Counted from the first letter of the stretch, positions 52,938-64,000 are shown. The stretch is 64,000 nucleotides of DNA from Onchocerca lupi (GCA_028564675.1 JAOVVO010000348.1:18384-82383); one strand, 5' to 3'. The notes: generated from the sequence alone by a model not told the origin. Numbers and translations are program-made.

Positions 52938-53839
52938 TTTCGAGGATTTCTAAGAACGAAAAAAGCTTAATAAAATTGCAGTATTTCATGTAATCATTAG
53001 TGCGCGCTTACATTTTTAGCTAAGCAATTCAAACTTATAATATCAAATATGCCGCAAATACCATAATTCTAAAAAAGAAAAATTTTTAATATTTTCGACC
53101 AAAATTTAACTTTTAATTAAGATGCAAAGCTTTTTGGACAAATTTAATTATTAAAAATTAGACACTGTTCAATTACAAAAGAAAGATGCAGAATTTTGAA
53201 AATTTTAGCAACTTTCGTTAGGTATAGCTGAAACAAGAATTTTGCAAGAACTTTCGAAATACGTATAATTGGAGATGACTATGAAAGGTATCATTTGCGG
53301 CAGCAAGCGAAAACTGAATTCTTTCGAAATTATGGGAGAGAATTTATATGCTGTAATAGCTGTAATAGTCATCAGCAAAAAACTTTGTTTCAAAATCCTG
53401 AATAATTTAGTTAATTAATATGCGAAAATTACTGAGTGATACTATCGACAGGAAGAGATGAACAAAAGAGGTTACTGTGTTTTTTGATGACTTCATTTTT
53501 CTATTGAATGGAAATTTATTTTTTGAATAAATGATTAAACATCAAACTTACCAGATTATTCTTGCCTCATATGCTGTGGTTTTTATCCTTCGAAACCCGT
53601 AAAACTCAGAAATTTTATATTTATCAGTACAATTTTAAAAGCATTCAGTATGGTGAGAGTTTTTTAATATTTTGTTTTAATATTTCATTTTAAAAAATTA
53701 TTTACTTTTCAATAAGAGAAAAAAAATCAATGAAACGTACATGTATCAAACGTAATCTATTTTTTTTCTTTTTTTTTTTTTTTATGTACACAGGATATAA
53801 TTTTCATGTGAGAAGCAGTCGGTCTCTATATTTAAATCG

Positions 53840-55190
53840 CATAATTTCAAAGATTGTCTCTGAGATTTGTCGATGGTAAATGCAAACGCCAATCGAATTG
53901 GAATTAAAATCTGTTAAACTGAAATTGCATATCCAATGAAATCATAGGAATACGAGGAATAAGGACATCTTCATCTTTGAAAGACTCTGTTAAGATTTTA
54001 GCTTTACGACGTTGCTCATTAATTTTCATACTGTAAACCGCGTTGCTGTTGCAAAGTTTTGGCTGGTTGATATTTTGTAACAGAATAGTTGACACGCCGA
54101 TTTTCAACTGCGGTACGTGCAGTGGTATCCCTGGCACATGGAGTGTATTCAAAAAATTCTGTTGGATAATTAACCGCTTCATCTGTTTCCATAACAATGT
54201 CGCAGGACTTATATATGACTGCCTCGCTTTGAATGTTAGACTAAATAATATTGTTAAGTTCGTCCACGTCTTTTTTCTTGGCCACAAGAATAGCTCGTAC
54301 ACTCAGACAGTCGTGATTATTATAATTGGTTTGATATTGGGAAATACTTTTTCAACCAGCTCTTCTTTTGACGTTACTAAATTGCAGAAGTTATGAGCCA
54401 ATGAAATTCGTCCTGTGGTCAGTTCAACCGGCACCTTTCCATTCCAAATTTCCAACAATTGATGTGAGAATATTCCAGCTGATCGATCGTTTTACAGCTG
54501 AACAGGCATGTTGTAATTAATTTTAACGTTTTTGCGTGTTGCTACAAAGTAAAGTATTTCAGGCAAGCATTTATTTCATCCGGTGGTGTCGATCGAGTAA
54601 TTGCAGGTAATATTTGTCTGAAATCTCTTGCAAGCAATATTAATGAGTTCCCAAATGGTCTGATATTTCCACGCAAATCTTGCATTGATTGATCAAGAGC
54701 CTTGATCGATTTTGTGTGCGCCAATGTACATTCATTCCAAACAGTAAGTATGCATTCTGCAATACCTTTCCTATGCCGGATGTCTTGGAAATGTTGCATG
54801 TGGGAATTTCAATCAATTGGATGCTCAATGGCGGAATGAGCGATTCTACCATCTGGTAGCAATGTTGCAGAGATGCAAGAGCTAAGGCTATGCCATTTTG
54901 GGATCGAATTGCTGCCAGAATCAATCTAATTAGGGACATTTTACCATTTCCTCCTGGTGCTTTAAAAAGAAGATTTCTCCAACTTCCTTGTTTATAGTTT
55001 GCTTTATTTGATCATAAATGCCTTTTGGCTTAAACTTTAGCTTAGGAATATTTGATTGTACATTTGTCAAAAGATCAGCCGTGTTGTAATTTTTTGTTCA
55101 TGACGCAATTCTATATGGTACAAATCAGTAGCAGATCGATTCGGTGACCTATTGGGATACAAAGTTGTGTCAAAATTTGAAATGAATCGT
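53840..55190 (-). pseudogene. Helitron PIF1-type helicase fragment, copy B (longer, decayed)
   Basis: The order along the minus strand matches a Helitron helicase. NRSATD-like sequence is followed by a Walker A remnant, APGGNGKMSLIRLILAA, where the usual threonine after GK is methionine. Then come a Walker B remnant WNECTLAH (Asp replaced by Asn), GNIRPFGNSLILLARDFRQI, HVPQLKIGVSTILLQNINQP, DEDVLIPRIPMIS and IRLAFAFTIDKSQRQ. Several frameshifts separate them. It reaches further towards the C-terminus than copy A. The nucleotide-binding substitutions and frame breaks make it inactive. Confidence 0.88.
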
Positions 55191-55252
55191 TGAAGTACCT
55201 CCGGAGATTCTTAAGGGAAACAGGTAGCATTTATATTTTCATTTACATAGAT
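55140..55252 (+). mobile_element. Helitron-type 3' terminus adjoining helicase copy B
   Basis: It contains CCTATTGGGATACAAAG and ends ATTTTCATTTACATAGAT, a diverged version of the terminus at 50151. The DNA immediately to its right matches the downstream flank of the secreted-protein gene at the same position as in copy A. Confidence 0.65.
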
Positions 55253-55400
55253 TATGTAACCCATATTTTACTGATTTGTGACTGTTTTTTTAAATGGCTT
55301 TCACAATAAAAGAAATAGCATAATACTTTTTTTATTAACATTTGGGAAATTTCTCGATAGCAGAATAACTTCGTTCAGTAAAAATAGTTTCATTGCCATG

Positions 55401-58342
55401 TCAGAATTTTTTGTAACCAACTATCGCATACACTGAGCTCGGATTTCTCGTAGTGTTTGTCGTGGAATTGCAATAAATTAAACCAGTTTCCACCAATTCA
55501 GATGCAGATAACCGTAAAGTAAGCGGATAAATACCAAATACCTCTCTGGAAATGGAATTGTGAGAAGAAATGACATTCGCTATAAATTTAAAAAAAAATT
55601 GAACTTCCGAACCTGAATATATTTTCACTATTCGTTGGTTCCACCGATTCCTTTGTGAAATGAAACGGAATTATGTGACGGCTTTCAAGAAAGTCTAATT
55701 CAGACTGCAAAAGAGAAGGATTGGAAAAACGGCATGCAAAACCAACAGGAAATAACAATGAATTGGAAAAAAAGGTTGAAAAGTCACAAATTAACTTGCA
55801 ATTGGTAAACTAACCATTCGTAAATATGGCAATGTTTTCGCTAAACTTCAGCTCTACTGAGAGTTATAATCAATTCCGATTAAATAAATTTAAGCTAAAA
55901 GAGCAATGAAAACAATGAGGAATAAATTGAACCTTCCATTTTAAAAGTTCCTCTCTCAGTTTTTCTTCATTGGTTGTTTCTACGAGAAACGTCGACGCTT
56001 CAACGTTGCTACCACTAAACACCAAAAATAGACCAGACCCCCTGAAATTATGATTATATCAAATTTAATATTATTATTCGTTACTTATTTTTCATTTGAT
56101 TGGTTCGCATATCTTGTTTTTATGATGTTCCCATCAAAATGCGAACTATTTCCGACTACTTTTTCGTAAGTGCAAGTTATCAAGTAATTTGAATTACCAT
56201 CTATATCTATAGTTGGAGCTAATGTGGAAAGCATAACAGATAGGTACAGATTGGTTATCAGGTAGGTGTGGAGCGATAATAGAATTTATATCCAATTCTA
56301 TATCAGATGATGAAGAAACACTTCCTCCAAAAGCAATAATAAATTTCGCTTTATTCAGCTGGAAATTGCATTTCTATTCATTCAATTATATTAGCAATTT
56401 GTTTGCCGGCAAAATATTATCTAAAACTAAAATTTATTATTATTTAAATTATAGGAAAATGACAAAACCAGTTAGGAAACTAAGAAATGCTTTAAAAATT
56501 CAGAAAGGAAAAAAAATAGATAGTAATTGTTACCATCTTCGATTCATCTGCAGTAAGATGCTCGTATCTGAAGAATAATGATCATAAAATAAGCTGAATA
56601 CTAAATTACTAATAACTGATAGACATTAAAGTTTATTTGTCAGCAACATAGCCAAATGATTATGCCACCATATCCTGTTTTAGATTAACTAATTCCAGGC
56701 GAATAGTCAGATCATTGCGTCAAGTTATATCAACCAAATTATTTCGAATAAATGAAGCATTGCTGATTCTGCTGTGCAATTCTAATCCAATAATAATTAT
56801 CACCATTCAAATGCAGGCAACAGTAACATTATGCAATTATGATGTTTAATAAGTTGAGAAGTGGACGAATGATGACTTCTTGACCTCATCGCAGGAGTAT
56901 GTTCAAAAATCCAAGCAGTCATCGTTGTCAAAGCATTTCGATGCTATACGATTATTTCTACTATGCAGAGATGATGATTTGGGAACAATTTGATGGAATA
57001 AACTGATCATCGAATAAATTCAAAATGATTGCATCTCAGCAAATGAGAACAGAGAACGGATATTGTTGTCACTGGAGAATAAAACTTGCCTATCAGGAGA
57101 AATCATGAAATCTATAGACGCATCGTACATCTTTGGAATAATCACCGCGCTTCGTGGATGGTTATTACCTAATATTCCACCTAAAAGAAGTCATATTTTA
57201 TTTGATGATTTATGCAAACAGAACTGGAATTTTATTTGATTCAGCCGAAATTAAATTGAGTGTTAAATTAATAACTATAGAATTATTTCGGCAGAAATAT
57301 GGAATTCAATGAAATTACTAACCACTTGGAAAATTCAAAAAAATATTAAAATGATCGTTATATGGAATTATCTGGAAATATAAGCAGTCAAATGGCATAT
57401 ATTGCATCGGAGTCGGATTATTGCAATCGTCAAATAAAAGAGCGATTTCAGGCTGCCATCTTTGAAGCTAAAACACGCCAAGTTCGCGCAATTTAATTTA
57501 ATCAAAATTTTTTTTCGCTAATTGGCAATTGATTGGCACTTTTAAAATGCATTGTTTACTGCTTCCCACGAGTTCAGTTTTCAAATAGCAGAATGATTAA
57601 AATGCTTTAGAAAGATAAAATAAAGATATTTCTTGCAGAGAAAATAGGAAAGATTTACACAACTGAGATTTTAATGGAAACATTCAAGTAAAATAGAACG
57701 GCTAATCTACTTACACAGGGTCAAGTGTTACTTATATAGGTTTTTCACAGAAGCTAACCATCAAAAAGTCATTTGCGTCAATTTTTTCATATGTAGAAAA
57801 AATTTGCTGATCAATTGTATCACTTATTGTACCGTTTGTGATGATTAGTGGCTTACTCCGTACATTCAACAGTTTGCTTGCAAGTCCGTGAAACGATTTA
57901 CAAGTTCTTCAATGAAATAAGTTAGAATTCAAAAAATCTAAGAGGTTGACAGATTCAATTTTTCATTCTATTGGAAGAACATGGTTGGAAGTAAATGAAA
58001 ATTTAACAGTAAGTTGACAAATTGACTGCAAAAGACCAACCCGCGTACAGAAAGTAAATCTTTGTTGTTTAAAGTTGCGAAATATTGCTTTAGTCTCTTC
58101 AGTATCGGATAAGAACGTATTACAACACTCAAATGTTCGCTGGTTTCATTGAATCCATTTATTTGTTCTGAATTATTTGATTTCGCAAAATTCAAATGTT
58201 CAGGGGGACAGAAATCTTTAAATTTACCTGTAGGAGTCATATCAATTGGTGTACTATTGACTGCAATAAAACAAAGGAAAATAAGCAACAACACAAAGAG
58301 AATTTCCTTCATTTCCGCGAATTTCCAAGTATGAGCGATCAT
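55401..58342 (-). CDS. Secreted protein of unknown family, copy B, intact, 419 residues, 9 exons
   Basis: I do not recognise the family. Exons from the 5' end: 58008-58342, 57759-57906, 57323-57467, 57090-57180, 56534-56567, 56198-56358, 55933-56041, 55613-55704, 55401-55545. All phases join, from ATG to TGA. An acceptor (TTTTTTTCAG) lies 11 bases before the ATG. A signal peptide (KEILFVLLLIFLCFIAVNS) with an unusual charged leader MIAHTWKFAEM suggests secretion; the second Met may be the real start. The mature part has at least seven cysteines and several N-glycosylation motifs. It contains recognisable alternating strands (LNVRSKPLIITNGTISDTID, QRWQPEIALLFDDCNN, NNHPRSAVIIPKMYD, LFLVFSGSNVEASTFLVET). 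The fourth intron would use a GC donor (AG|GCAAGT). Tandem paralogues lie at 50298-52937 and beyond 63870. Confidence 0.85.
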
Positions 58343-58559
58343 TTTCGAGGACTCCTGAAAAAAAGTTTGATAAATTGCAGTACTTCATGCGAGCATTAGT
58401 CATCGCGCTTACATTTTCAGCTAAGCAATTCAAACTTATCGTATGACATATGTCGTAAATAACGTATTTCACAATAATTCTGAAAAAAAGAATTTTTTTT
58501 TAGTATTTTCAAGCAAAATTTAACGTTTTCCTGGATGAATTAAACTGCAAAAGTTTTTG

Positions 58560-59060
58560 AACTATCTTACTTATCAAAAAATAAGCCTATTGTAATTACC
58601 AAAGACAATATGCGGAATTTTGAAAATCTCAGCAGGTTTTGTTAGGTAGGAATGAAATAAGAAATTTGCCAGAGTTTTCGAAATAAATTCGTATAATTTG
58701 ATGTGGAAGTATTGGTACTGACTGGACAAGGTATCATTTGCGGTAGGAAACGAAAATTGAATTACTTTGAAATCATAGGTGAAAATTTATATGTTGTAAT
58801 AGCTGTAATAGTCATCAGCAAAAAACTTTGTTTCAAAGTCCTGAATAATTCAGTTAATTAATATGCAAAAATTACTGCGTGGCACCATCGACAGCAAAGA
58901 CGAACAAAGAGGTTATTTGTATTTTTTTGACAATTTCATCCTTCTATTGAAGGAAAATTTTTTTAAACCGATTATTCACAAACTTGCTTCGTACGCTGTG
59001 ACTTTTATTCTTTGGAACCCGAGAAACTCAGAAACTTTGTAATCATCAATACAATTGTCG
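58560..59060 (-). promoter_or_regulatory. Conserved upstream region of the secreted-protein paralogues
   Basis: Sequence here (GGTATCATTTGCGG, GCTGTAATAGTCATCAGCAA, CTTTGTTTCAAAGTCCTGAA) is closely matched upstream of copy A at 53160-53640. Duplication therefore included about 0.7 kb 5' of the gene, presumably with the promoter. I see no specific factor site. Confidence 0.55.
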
Positions 59061-59321
59061 CAAATTCCATATCGCAAAACTCTAGCTAAATGAATAATCC
59101 AATAAATTCCTCACTGTAAATGAATGTAACCAATGTTGTGAATCATTTTATATTCCTTAGATTTATTTCCCATTGCATTTGCACGTTTTTTCTGTTTTTA
59201 TCTATGCTAATATCTTTGTATTCCTGTCATACAGGAAATATCTTTGCCATCAATTGCTTACAATATTTATCCAAATTCCCATCTTTGTTCAAATTTATAT
59301 TCTAACTTCCTCATCAGATCT
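59061..59321. other. Spacer between secreted-protein upstream region and LTR-like repeat
   Basis: The only open stretch here is hydrophobic and low in complexity, with no splice or start support. I see nothing annotatable. Confidence 0.35.
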
Positions 59322-59565
59322 TGTTACGATGCTTCTGTTGTGATTGAATCTGATCAACTTCCGGTGTTTAATGTAAATCACTCCCCTTTCTAATATAAAT
59401 AAATCTTGTTGTATTAAGAAAATAGCCATCTTTAAATAATGGTCTTATTAAAACGGTCTAGCCGCTACTCAACCAACTCGGGAACTCATATCAACTCGCC
59501 TAGACTCACTAGCAGTTTTTGGCTCTTGATCGACATCACTCAAGCCTGAGAAAAAATCCGCGACA
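59322..59565 (+). repeat. LTR-like repeat, copy 2
   Basis: It begins TGTTACGATG and ends CGCGACA, near-inverted ends of the type seen in retroelement LTRs. The central part (TTGTATTAAGAAAATAGC, CATCTTTAAATAA) matches 48878-49147. No primer-binding site follows, so it is probably a solo LTR. Confidence 0.6.
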
Positions 59566-60334
59566 ATGCATGCTAAAATTTTGTATTTTGATCAACAAAA
59601 ATTTAATTAAAAATATGAATTTCGAAATTTGGAATCTCATTCCTATTTTAGAATCCTGTTTTAAAAAATTGCATCTTTAATAAAATTGCAAGTAATTTCC
59701 TATTCCAAATGCTTGATACAATATAAAAAATATTCTATTCCACTGCTATTGATATCTTGTCTATTAATATATCACTCATTAATATTTTGTTTGAAAAATC
59801 TCATGATATTACAGCTCTTTAAATTAAATCTAAATTTAATTTCCATATGTTCTGAAATCTAAATTTAAAATGCACTATTTAAGTAATTTTTTAAATTTTA
59901 ATTCAATTCAATAAATATTATTTTGTAATTTTTATGTCACAGAAATCTGGAATGCTTTAGAATGAAGGGCCAAAAAAAAAAAAATTTAGAGTAAAATAGT
60001 CGAAAAATTTTGAAAAAAAAGACAAAAAAGAGAAAAATTAGATGAAAATAAGAAATTATCATTAATCAGAACATTTGAAACTAAATTTCAATAAGCTCAC
60101 TACTATTATTGCTCACTATTAGATAACAATTTATAATAATTATTGCTCAACACTGTGAGCTTTTAATTCGATCTTTCCTCTCTTGCAATATATACTGCTT
60201 AACCAGTTTTCTCTTTTCTTTCATTTTTCATTTTAAATAATTTCGAACTTTTTCATGCTTCATTCTATCAAAATTTTTTTTTATTTTCGTTTGATTTTCC
60301 CAATTTCTTTTTAATTTTCATAGTTTTATTTATG
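59566..60334. other. Gene-free spacer
   Basis: A/T-rich sequence. A local near-repeat of TCACTATTA/ATTGCTCA words occurs around 60100-60160. No coding feature was found. Confidence 0.4.
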
Positions 60335-60915
60335 AAAGACCTATCATTTAAGTGTCGACTTTTCTCAAAATGATTTTTTTAACTGGAAAATATCATCCAG
60401 CAAACCACTTCAGGATTGCGAATATTTGTTAGAATTTATGTTTGTAAAATTAGGTTGAGAAATTTATATAAAAGTATGTGAACAAAATTAATTTAAATCT
60501 GAATTTCTTAGCTTTAAATCTTTTTGTAACTTACGGGACGCATGTAAATTACTTTAAAACAGTAAAACTTGAATTACTATGAATAAACTGAATTCCCTAC
60601 TGTTTTATTCAAGTACTTGTACTTTTGATCTTTTATATATGCTTTCTTAATTTACAGAAATTCATCGCATGACAAAAAATGAAAGGAATACAAGAAAGAA
60701 ACACAAGTTCATGGAATTATGTGATATTGATGCACATCAATGATGAACGTAAATTTTTTTATCTAGCGAATTATAAATATGTATTCGATGAAGCAAATTT
60801 TAAGTGTTTTGGAAAAAGTTGTTAAATTTGATTTCTTATTTCACCTTAATTCACTTTTCCTCTTGGATTTTGCTCCCATGATTTAGATTAAAAATAAATT
60901 TGGAAGCTGCAATAC
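60335..60915. repeat. Long direct repeat, copy 1 (partner at 61705-62258)
   Basis: About 550 bases align with 61705-62258 over shared words such as GATTGCGAATATTT, TTATGTTTGTAAAATTA, GACGCATGTAAATTAC, AACTTGAATTACTA and GAATTTGATTTCTTATTTCA, with scattered changes. There is no intact frame in this copy. Confidence 0.85.
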
Positions 60916-61139
60916 ATTTAGTAGTTTTTGCACACAGTTTGCTTTAATATTCATGTTCCATCCTCTATATAGCTGTCTCGTGCACTTATTAATAGTTAAA
61001 CAGCAATAAATGATTCAATTGTTAAAGAATTTATGTTCTATTCGATAAATTAGATTAAATAGTTAGATTATTCATTTATGTTTTACCGATTTTTAAACTC
61101 TTACCGAAAAATGAATAATTTTTTAAACAAAAGGCTAAA

Positions 61140-61642
61140 ACAAAATATTTAGAAACTCTCATCATACTGAATGCTTGGAATTGAAAATTACAAAGTTTCT
61201 GAGTTTCCCGGGTTCGAAAGAATAAAAACCATAGTACATGAAGCAAAAATTATATGATAAGTTTGGTATTTAATCGGTTTATAAAAAAAAATTCTCATTC
61301 AATAGAAGAATGAAATTGTCAAAAAAAATTGCATCAATCTCTTGTTCTGACGATGATGTCACGCATTAATTTTCGCATATTAATCAATTGAATCATTCAG
61401 AATTTTGAAAAAAAATTTTTTTCTGACTCTCTTCCAGTATCGAATAATTCGAGTCTGTTTGTCGCCGCAAGTAATATTTTTTACAGTCATTTCCGATATT
61501 TTTTATCAAACTAGACTGACCCGGCCGCTCTTAATAAAAATTTAAATGTTCGAAAATGATCGCTCATACTTGGAAATTTGCGGAAGTGAAGGAAATTCTC
61601 CTTTTTTTCATTCTTGAAAGTTTCTTATCATATCCATTTTGA
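61140..61642 (+). pseudogene. Inverted remnant of the secreted-protein gene (upstream region and exon 1)
   Basis: Read on the plus strand this matches the 5' flank and first exon of the minus-strand secreted-protein genes. CAGAAAC/GTTTCTGAGTTTC and TTCGCATATTAATC words are followed by the exon at 61556, which reads MIAHTWKFAEVKEILLFF and stops at 61642. The signal sequence is degraded and no later exons follow. It is an opposite-orientation fragment between two direct copies. Confidence 0.8.
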
Positions 61643-61704
61643 ATCATATAATCAGCCACATAGATTACTCAAATTTACAAATATATCAAAAACAGATAAA
61701 GTTC

Positions 61705-62258
61705 TGTTTGCAGAAACGATATCATCTCAGTGTCAATTTTTCTGAAAGTGATGTTATGCACCAAAAATTTCAAGATTGCAAATATTTTTTAAAACTTATG
61801 TTTGCAAAATTATATTGGGAAACTCATGTCGGAGTATTTTGAATAAAAATAGTTTAAAATTAAATTTCTTAGTTTAAAACTCAATAGTAAATTTATAAGA
61901 CGCATGTGAATTACCGTGAAAATAGTTAAACTTGAATTATTACGAATAAGGTGAATGTCCTACGATTTTATTGGAGTATATGCACTTCTGCGCTTTTATA
62001 ATATGCTTCCTTGACTTGCATAAATGAATGTGATATGCACCGTATGATAAAAATTTTCAATAAAAGCGGCAAAGTTCATGTGATTACGTGATATTGATAA
62101 ATGTAAATTTTAATATCAAGCAAATCATAAATATGCTTTGAAGATGCAAATCATAGGTGTGTTAGAGAAAGTTGGTGAATTTGATTTCTTATTTCACTTT
62201 TCCTCTCCGGTTTTGCTCCCGTGAGTTTGATTAAAAGTAAATTTGAAATCGTAATTCA
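61705..62258. repeat. Long direct repeat, copy 2 (partner at 60335-60915)
   Basis: This is the second copy of the repeat described above, about 1.35 kb away, lying immediately right of the inverted exon-1 remnant. An open frame up to 61842 (KFQDCKYFLKLMFAKLYWET) exists in this copy but is broken in copy 1. Confidence 0.85.
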
Positions 62259-63094
62259 ATTGTTAAGGAATTTCGGTTTTCTTCGTTACACAAAAAAATT
62301 ATTTACACCAGATTTTACAAGAAAATCCAATTCTTAGATCAAGAAATCTTTTCAAAATTCCTTCAATTTTTTACACGTAAATTAATGAGGAATCATATCC
62401 CTAACTGTTCAATAAATTCCAAGCGACATCATCTTGAGAAATTAAGAATTGCCTCTTTGTAAATAAATCATGCCTTTTAGTTTTCGTCAGCGATGAGCAA
62501 TTTAATTAGATACATTTAATTTTCACAATCCGAAATTTCAAATAAATGAAAATACTGAATCTTTTCAATGCAATTCAATTGTTTTGTTTGCAGTTCTCCT
62601 TGTCGCAACAAATTTGAACGATTGTTGAAATTCGTAACTTTGACCGTGTACGATACACATAAAGATGCAATTACACGTAGGAATTATATATGTAGATTCA
62701 AAAACTGGCTGCATTCAGATATTAATTTTTTTGGCAATTTCAAGTTTTAATTCTAAATCTCTCTTGAAAAGATTAGAATTTCAAAGAAACAAAATTTTAA
62801 AAATTTAACCAAATTCAAACATGAAGTATATAAAGCTGATTAAGTTTTAAAATTTCCGATCAAAGAACAATTTTCGTCGTCCTTTAGTGATGAATTTACA
62901 TATTGGATTAGTGTAAAAATTCTCCCGTGATTTCATGCTACTCTGAATTAGAAGAATTAGGTAAAAATTTCTGAATTATTCATGAGCGATGCTGCAATGA
63001 TAGTTAGGATTCATATAAAACTATGATTTTCCGATTTAACTAAAAAAAAATTTTAGAAGGCGGTTGATGGTCATAGTTTGAGTCGCATGTTCTC
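62259..63094. other. Gene-free spacer with one doubtful open stretch
   Basis: An open frame at 62592-62748 begins after an acceptor-like TTTGCAG and reads CRNKFERLLKFVTLTVYDTH. I cannot connect it to other exons. Nothing else is supportable here. Confidence 0.35.
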
Positions 63095-63196
63095 ATGGGC
63101 ACTATGACTGAAGTATGTCCTTATTGCAAGGCTCTGAAATTTAATTGTGAAACGAAAGGAATTTGTTGCACTGCCGGGCAAACTAAAAAGCCCTAA
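63095..63196 (+). pseudogene. Orphan Helitron N-terminal zinc-finger fragment
   Basis: The frame reads MGTMTEVCPYCKALKFNCET and then KGICCTAGQTKKP before a stop. The C-x-Y-C-x-A...F...E...CC-x-x-G pattern is the cysteine signature found upstream of the Rep/helicase region in Helitron proteins. Nothing of the Rep or helicase follows in frame. It is on the opposite strand to the helicase remnants at 49-55 kb. Confidence 0.7.
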
Positions 63197-63730
63197 AATG
63201 AAGAATCATGCTTGCGGATATACCGCGAATCAAAGCATTTCATATCTAACAAAAAAAAAAAAAAAAAAGAATTGGCGCGCCAATTATTATGTTGCGAAAT
63301 ACTAACCAGCCAAAGCTTTGCAACGGCATGCAGTTTGTATTAAAAGAATCAACGAGTAATGTCTGCAACAATCTCAACAGGACCTTTCAATAATTTTCGT
63401 TAATTACTGAAAAAATAATAAAAACTGAAGCTTTTAATCGAAAATAATTATAATTTTTCATGTACGGAATGTAACCTTCTGAAAAACATTCCCGAATTAA
63501 TGTACATTTATGGTTTTTGATATATTCATTATTAACTATGAATAGATAATGTGTCTCGCAAGTATAATAGCAAATAATCATTGGAAATTTGTGTAGATCA
63601 TAACATCGATGAAATATCAAAAAGATATATGACTGTAAAGCAATTGAAAAAGGGTACATTTAGCTGAGCATCTTCGATCATAACATTGAAATTATATTGA
63701 GTTATTGAATTACTGATTTTTTATATTCAT
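63197..63730. other. Spacer before the third secreted-protein copy
   Basis: It contains a poly-A run at 63250-63268 followed by TTGGCGCGCCAA, and otherwise A/T-rich DNA. A 90-codon minus-strand open frame at 63387-63659 has no supporting signals and is not called. Confidence 0.4.
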
Positions 63731-64000
63731 ATTTTATAATTCATATTTTACTGATAGATGTGACTGTTATTGAAATGATTTCTCTAGTAAAAGAAAATCG
63801 TATAGTATTTTTCATCAACATTCGGGAAAATTCTCAACAATATAGTAACTTCGTTCAGTTATGACAGATTCGCTGTTCTGTAGCCGAATTTCTTATAACC
63901 AACTATCGCATACACTGAGCTCGGATATCTCGTAGTGTTTGTCGTGGAATTGCAATGAATTAAACCAGTTTCAGCCAAATCAGATGCAGATAACCGTAAA
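63731..64000 (-). CDS. Secreted-protein paralogue, copy C, 3' end only (runs off the window)
   Basis: The last-exon sequence LRLSASDLAETGLIHCNSTT and SVYAIVGYKKF matches copies A and B, and the 3' flank down to about 63731 also aligns. The usual TGA after KKF is changed, so the frame continues GYRTANLS to a TAA at about 63862. No Helitron terminus is present at the position where copies A and B have one. The remainder lies outside the window, so I cannot tell whether this copy is intact. Confidence 0.8.

Noticed and set aside
59120..59305. Hydrophobic plus-strand open frame
   Set aside because: Phe/Leu-rich translation of T-rich spacer with no signals.
62568..62750. 60-codon plus-strand open frame after an acceptor-like TTTGCAG
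   Set aside because: The sequence is plausible but no partner exon or known domain was found, so it is mentioned only as a doubtful stretch.
63387..63659. 90-codon minus-strand open frame
   Set aside because: A/T-rich composition with no acceptor, start context or resemblance to any family.

Overview
The window is AT-rich (roughly 70-75% A+T by eye) eukaryotic DNA with many short exons, TTTTCAG-type splice acceptors, and acceptor-like sites just upstream of start codons, as expected where spliced leaders are trans-spliced. Together with the mobile-element content this suggests a nematode, probably a spirurid/filarial-type clade III species. That placement is inference. All exon models were read by hand and kept only when splice sites and reading phase agreed from exon to exon.

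Layout. (1) 712-16229, plus strand: a complete 21-exon, 1031-residue transmembrane adenylyl cyclase of the type 5/6-like class. Its introns carry three minisatellites and a Helitron-type insertion with three E2F-like sites. (2) 17241-19125, minus strand: a 6-exon, 218-residue unrecognised membrane protein. (3) 19784-27743, minus strand: a 19-exon, 625-residue unrecognised protein in which a two-exon module has been tandemly duplicated in frame. (4) 27744-34137: about 6.4 kb without a gene, low complexity, with one Helitron 3' end. (5) 34138-36303, plus strand: a 5-exon, 211-residue actin-binding Rho-activating (ABRA/STARS) protein with a COSTARS domain. (6) 37317-48557, plus strand: a Tudor-domain protein ending in a membrane segment, then a serine-rich acidic protein. 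These are either an operon-like pair or a single 1162-residue gene.

(7) 48.9 kb to the end is an accessory, repeat-built region. It has two tandem copies of a 9-exon gene for a secreted protein of unknown family. One copy is intact (419 aa) and one has a frameshift. A third copy runs off the right edge and an inverted fragment lies between. Each of the two full copies is followed by a decayed Helitron (PIF1-type) helicase. Two LTR-like repeats, one with a primer-binding-site-like sequence, flank the block. A separate tandem repeat and an orphan Helitron zinc-finger fragment lie further right.

Functionally, the conserved genes (cAMP synthesis, actin/Rho signalling, Tudor-type methyl-arginine reading) have no evident joint pathway. 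The clearest evolutionary stories are the recent secreted-protein duplication with a datable Helitron insertion, the in-frame exon-module duplication, and the undescribed Tudor/membrane/acidic-tail architecture. I found no tRNA, rRNA or CRISPR array.
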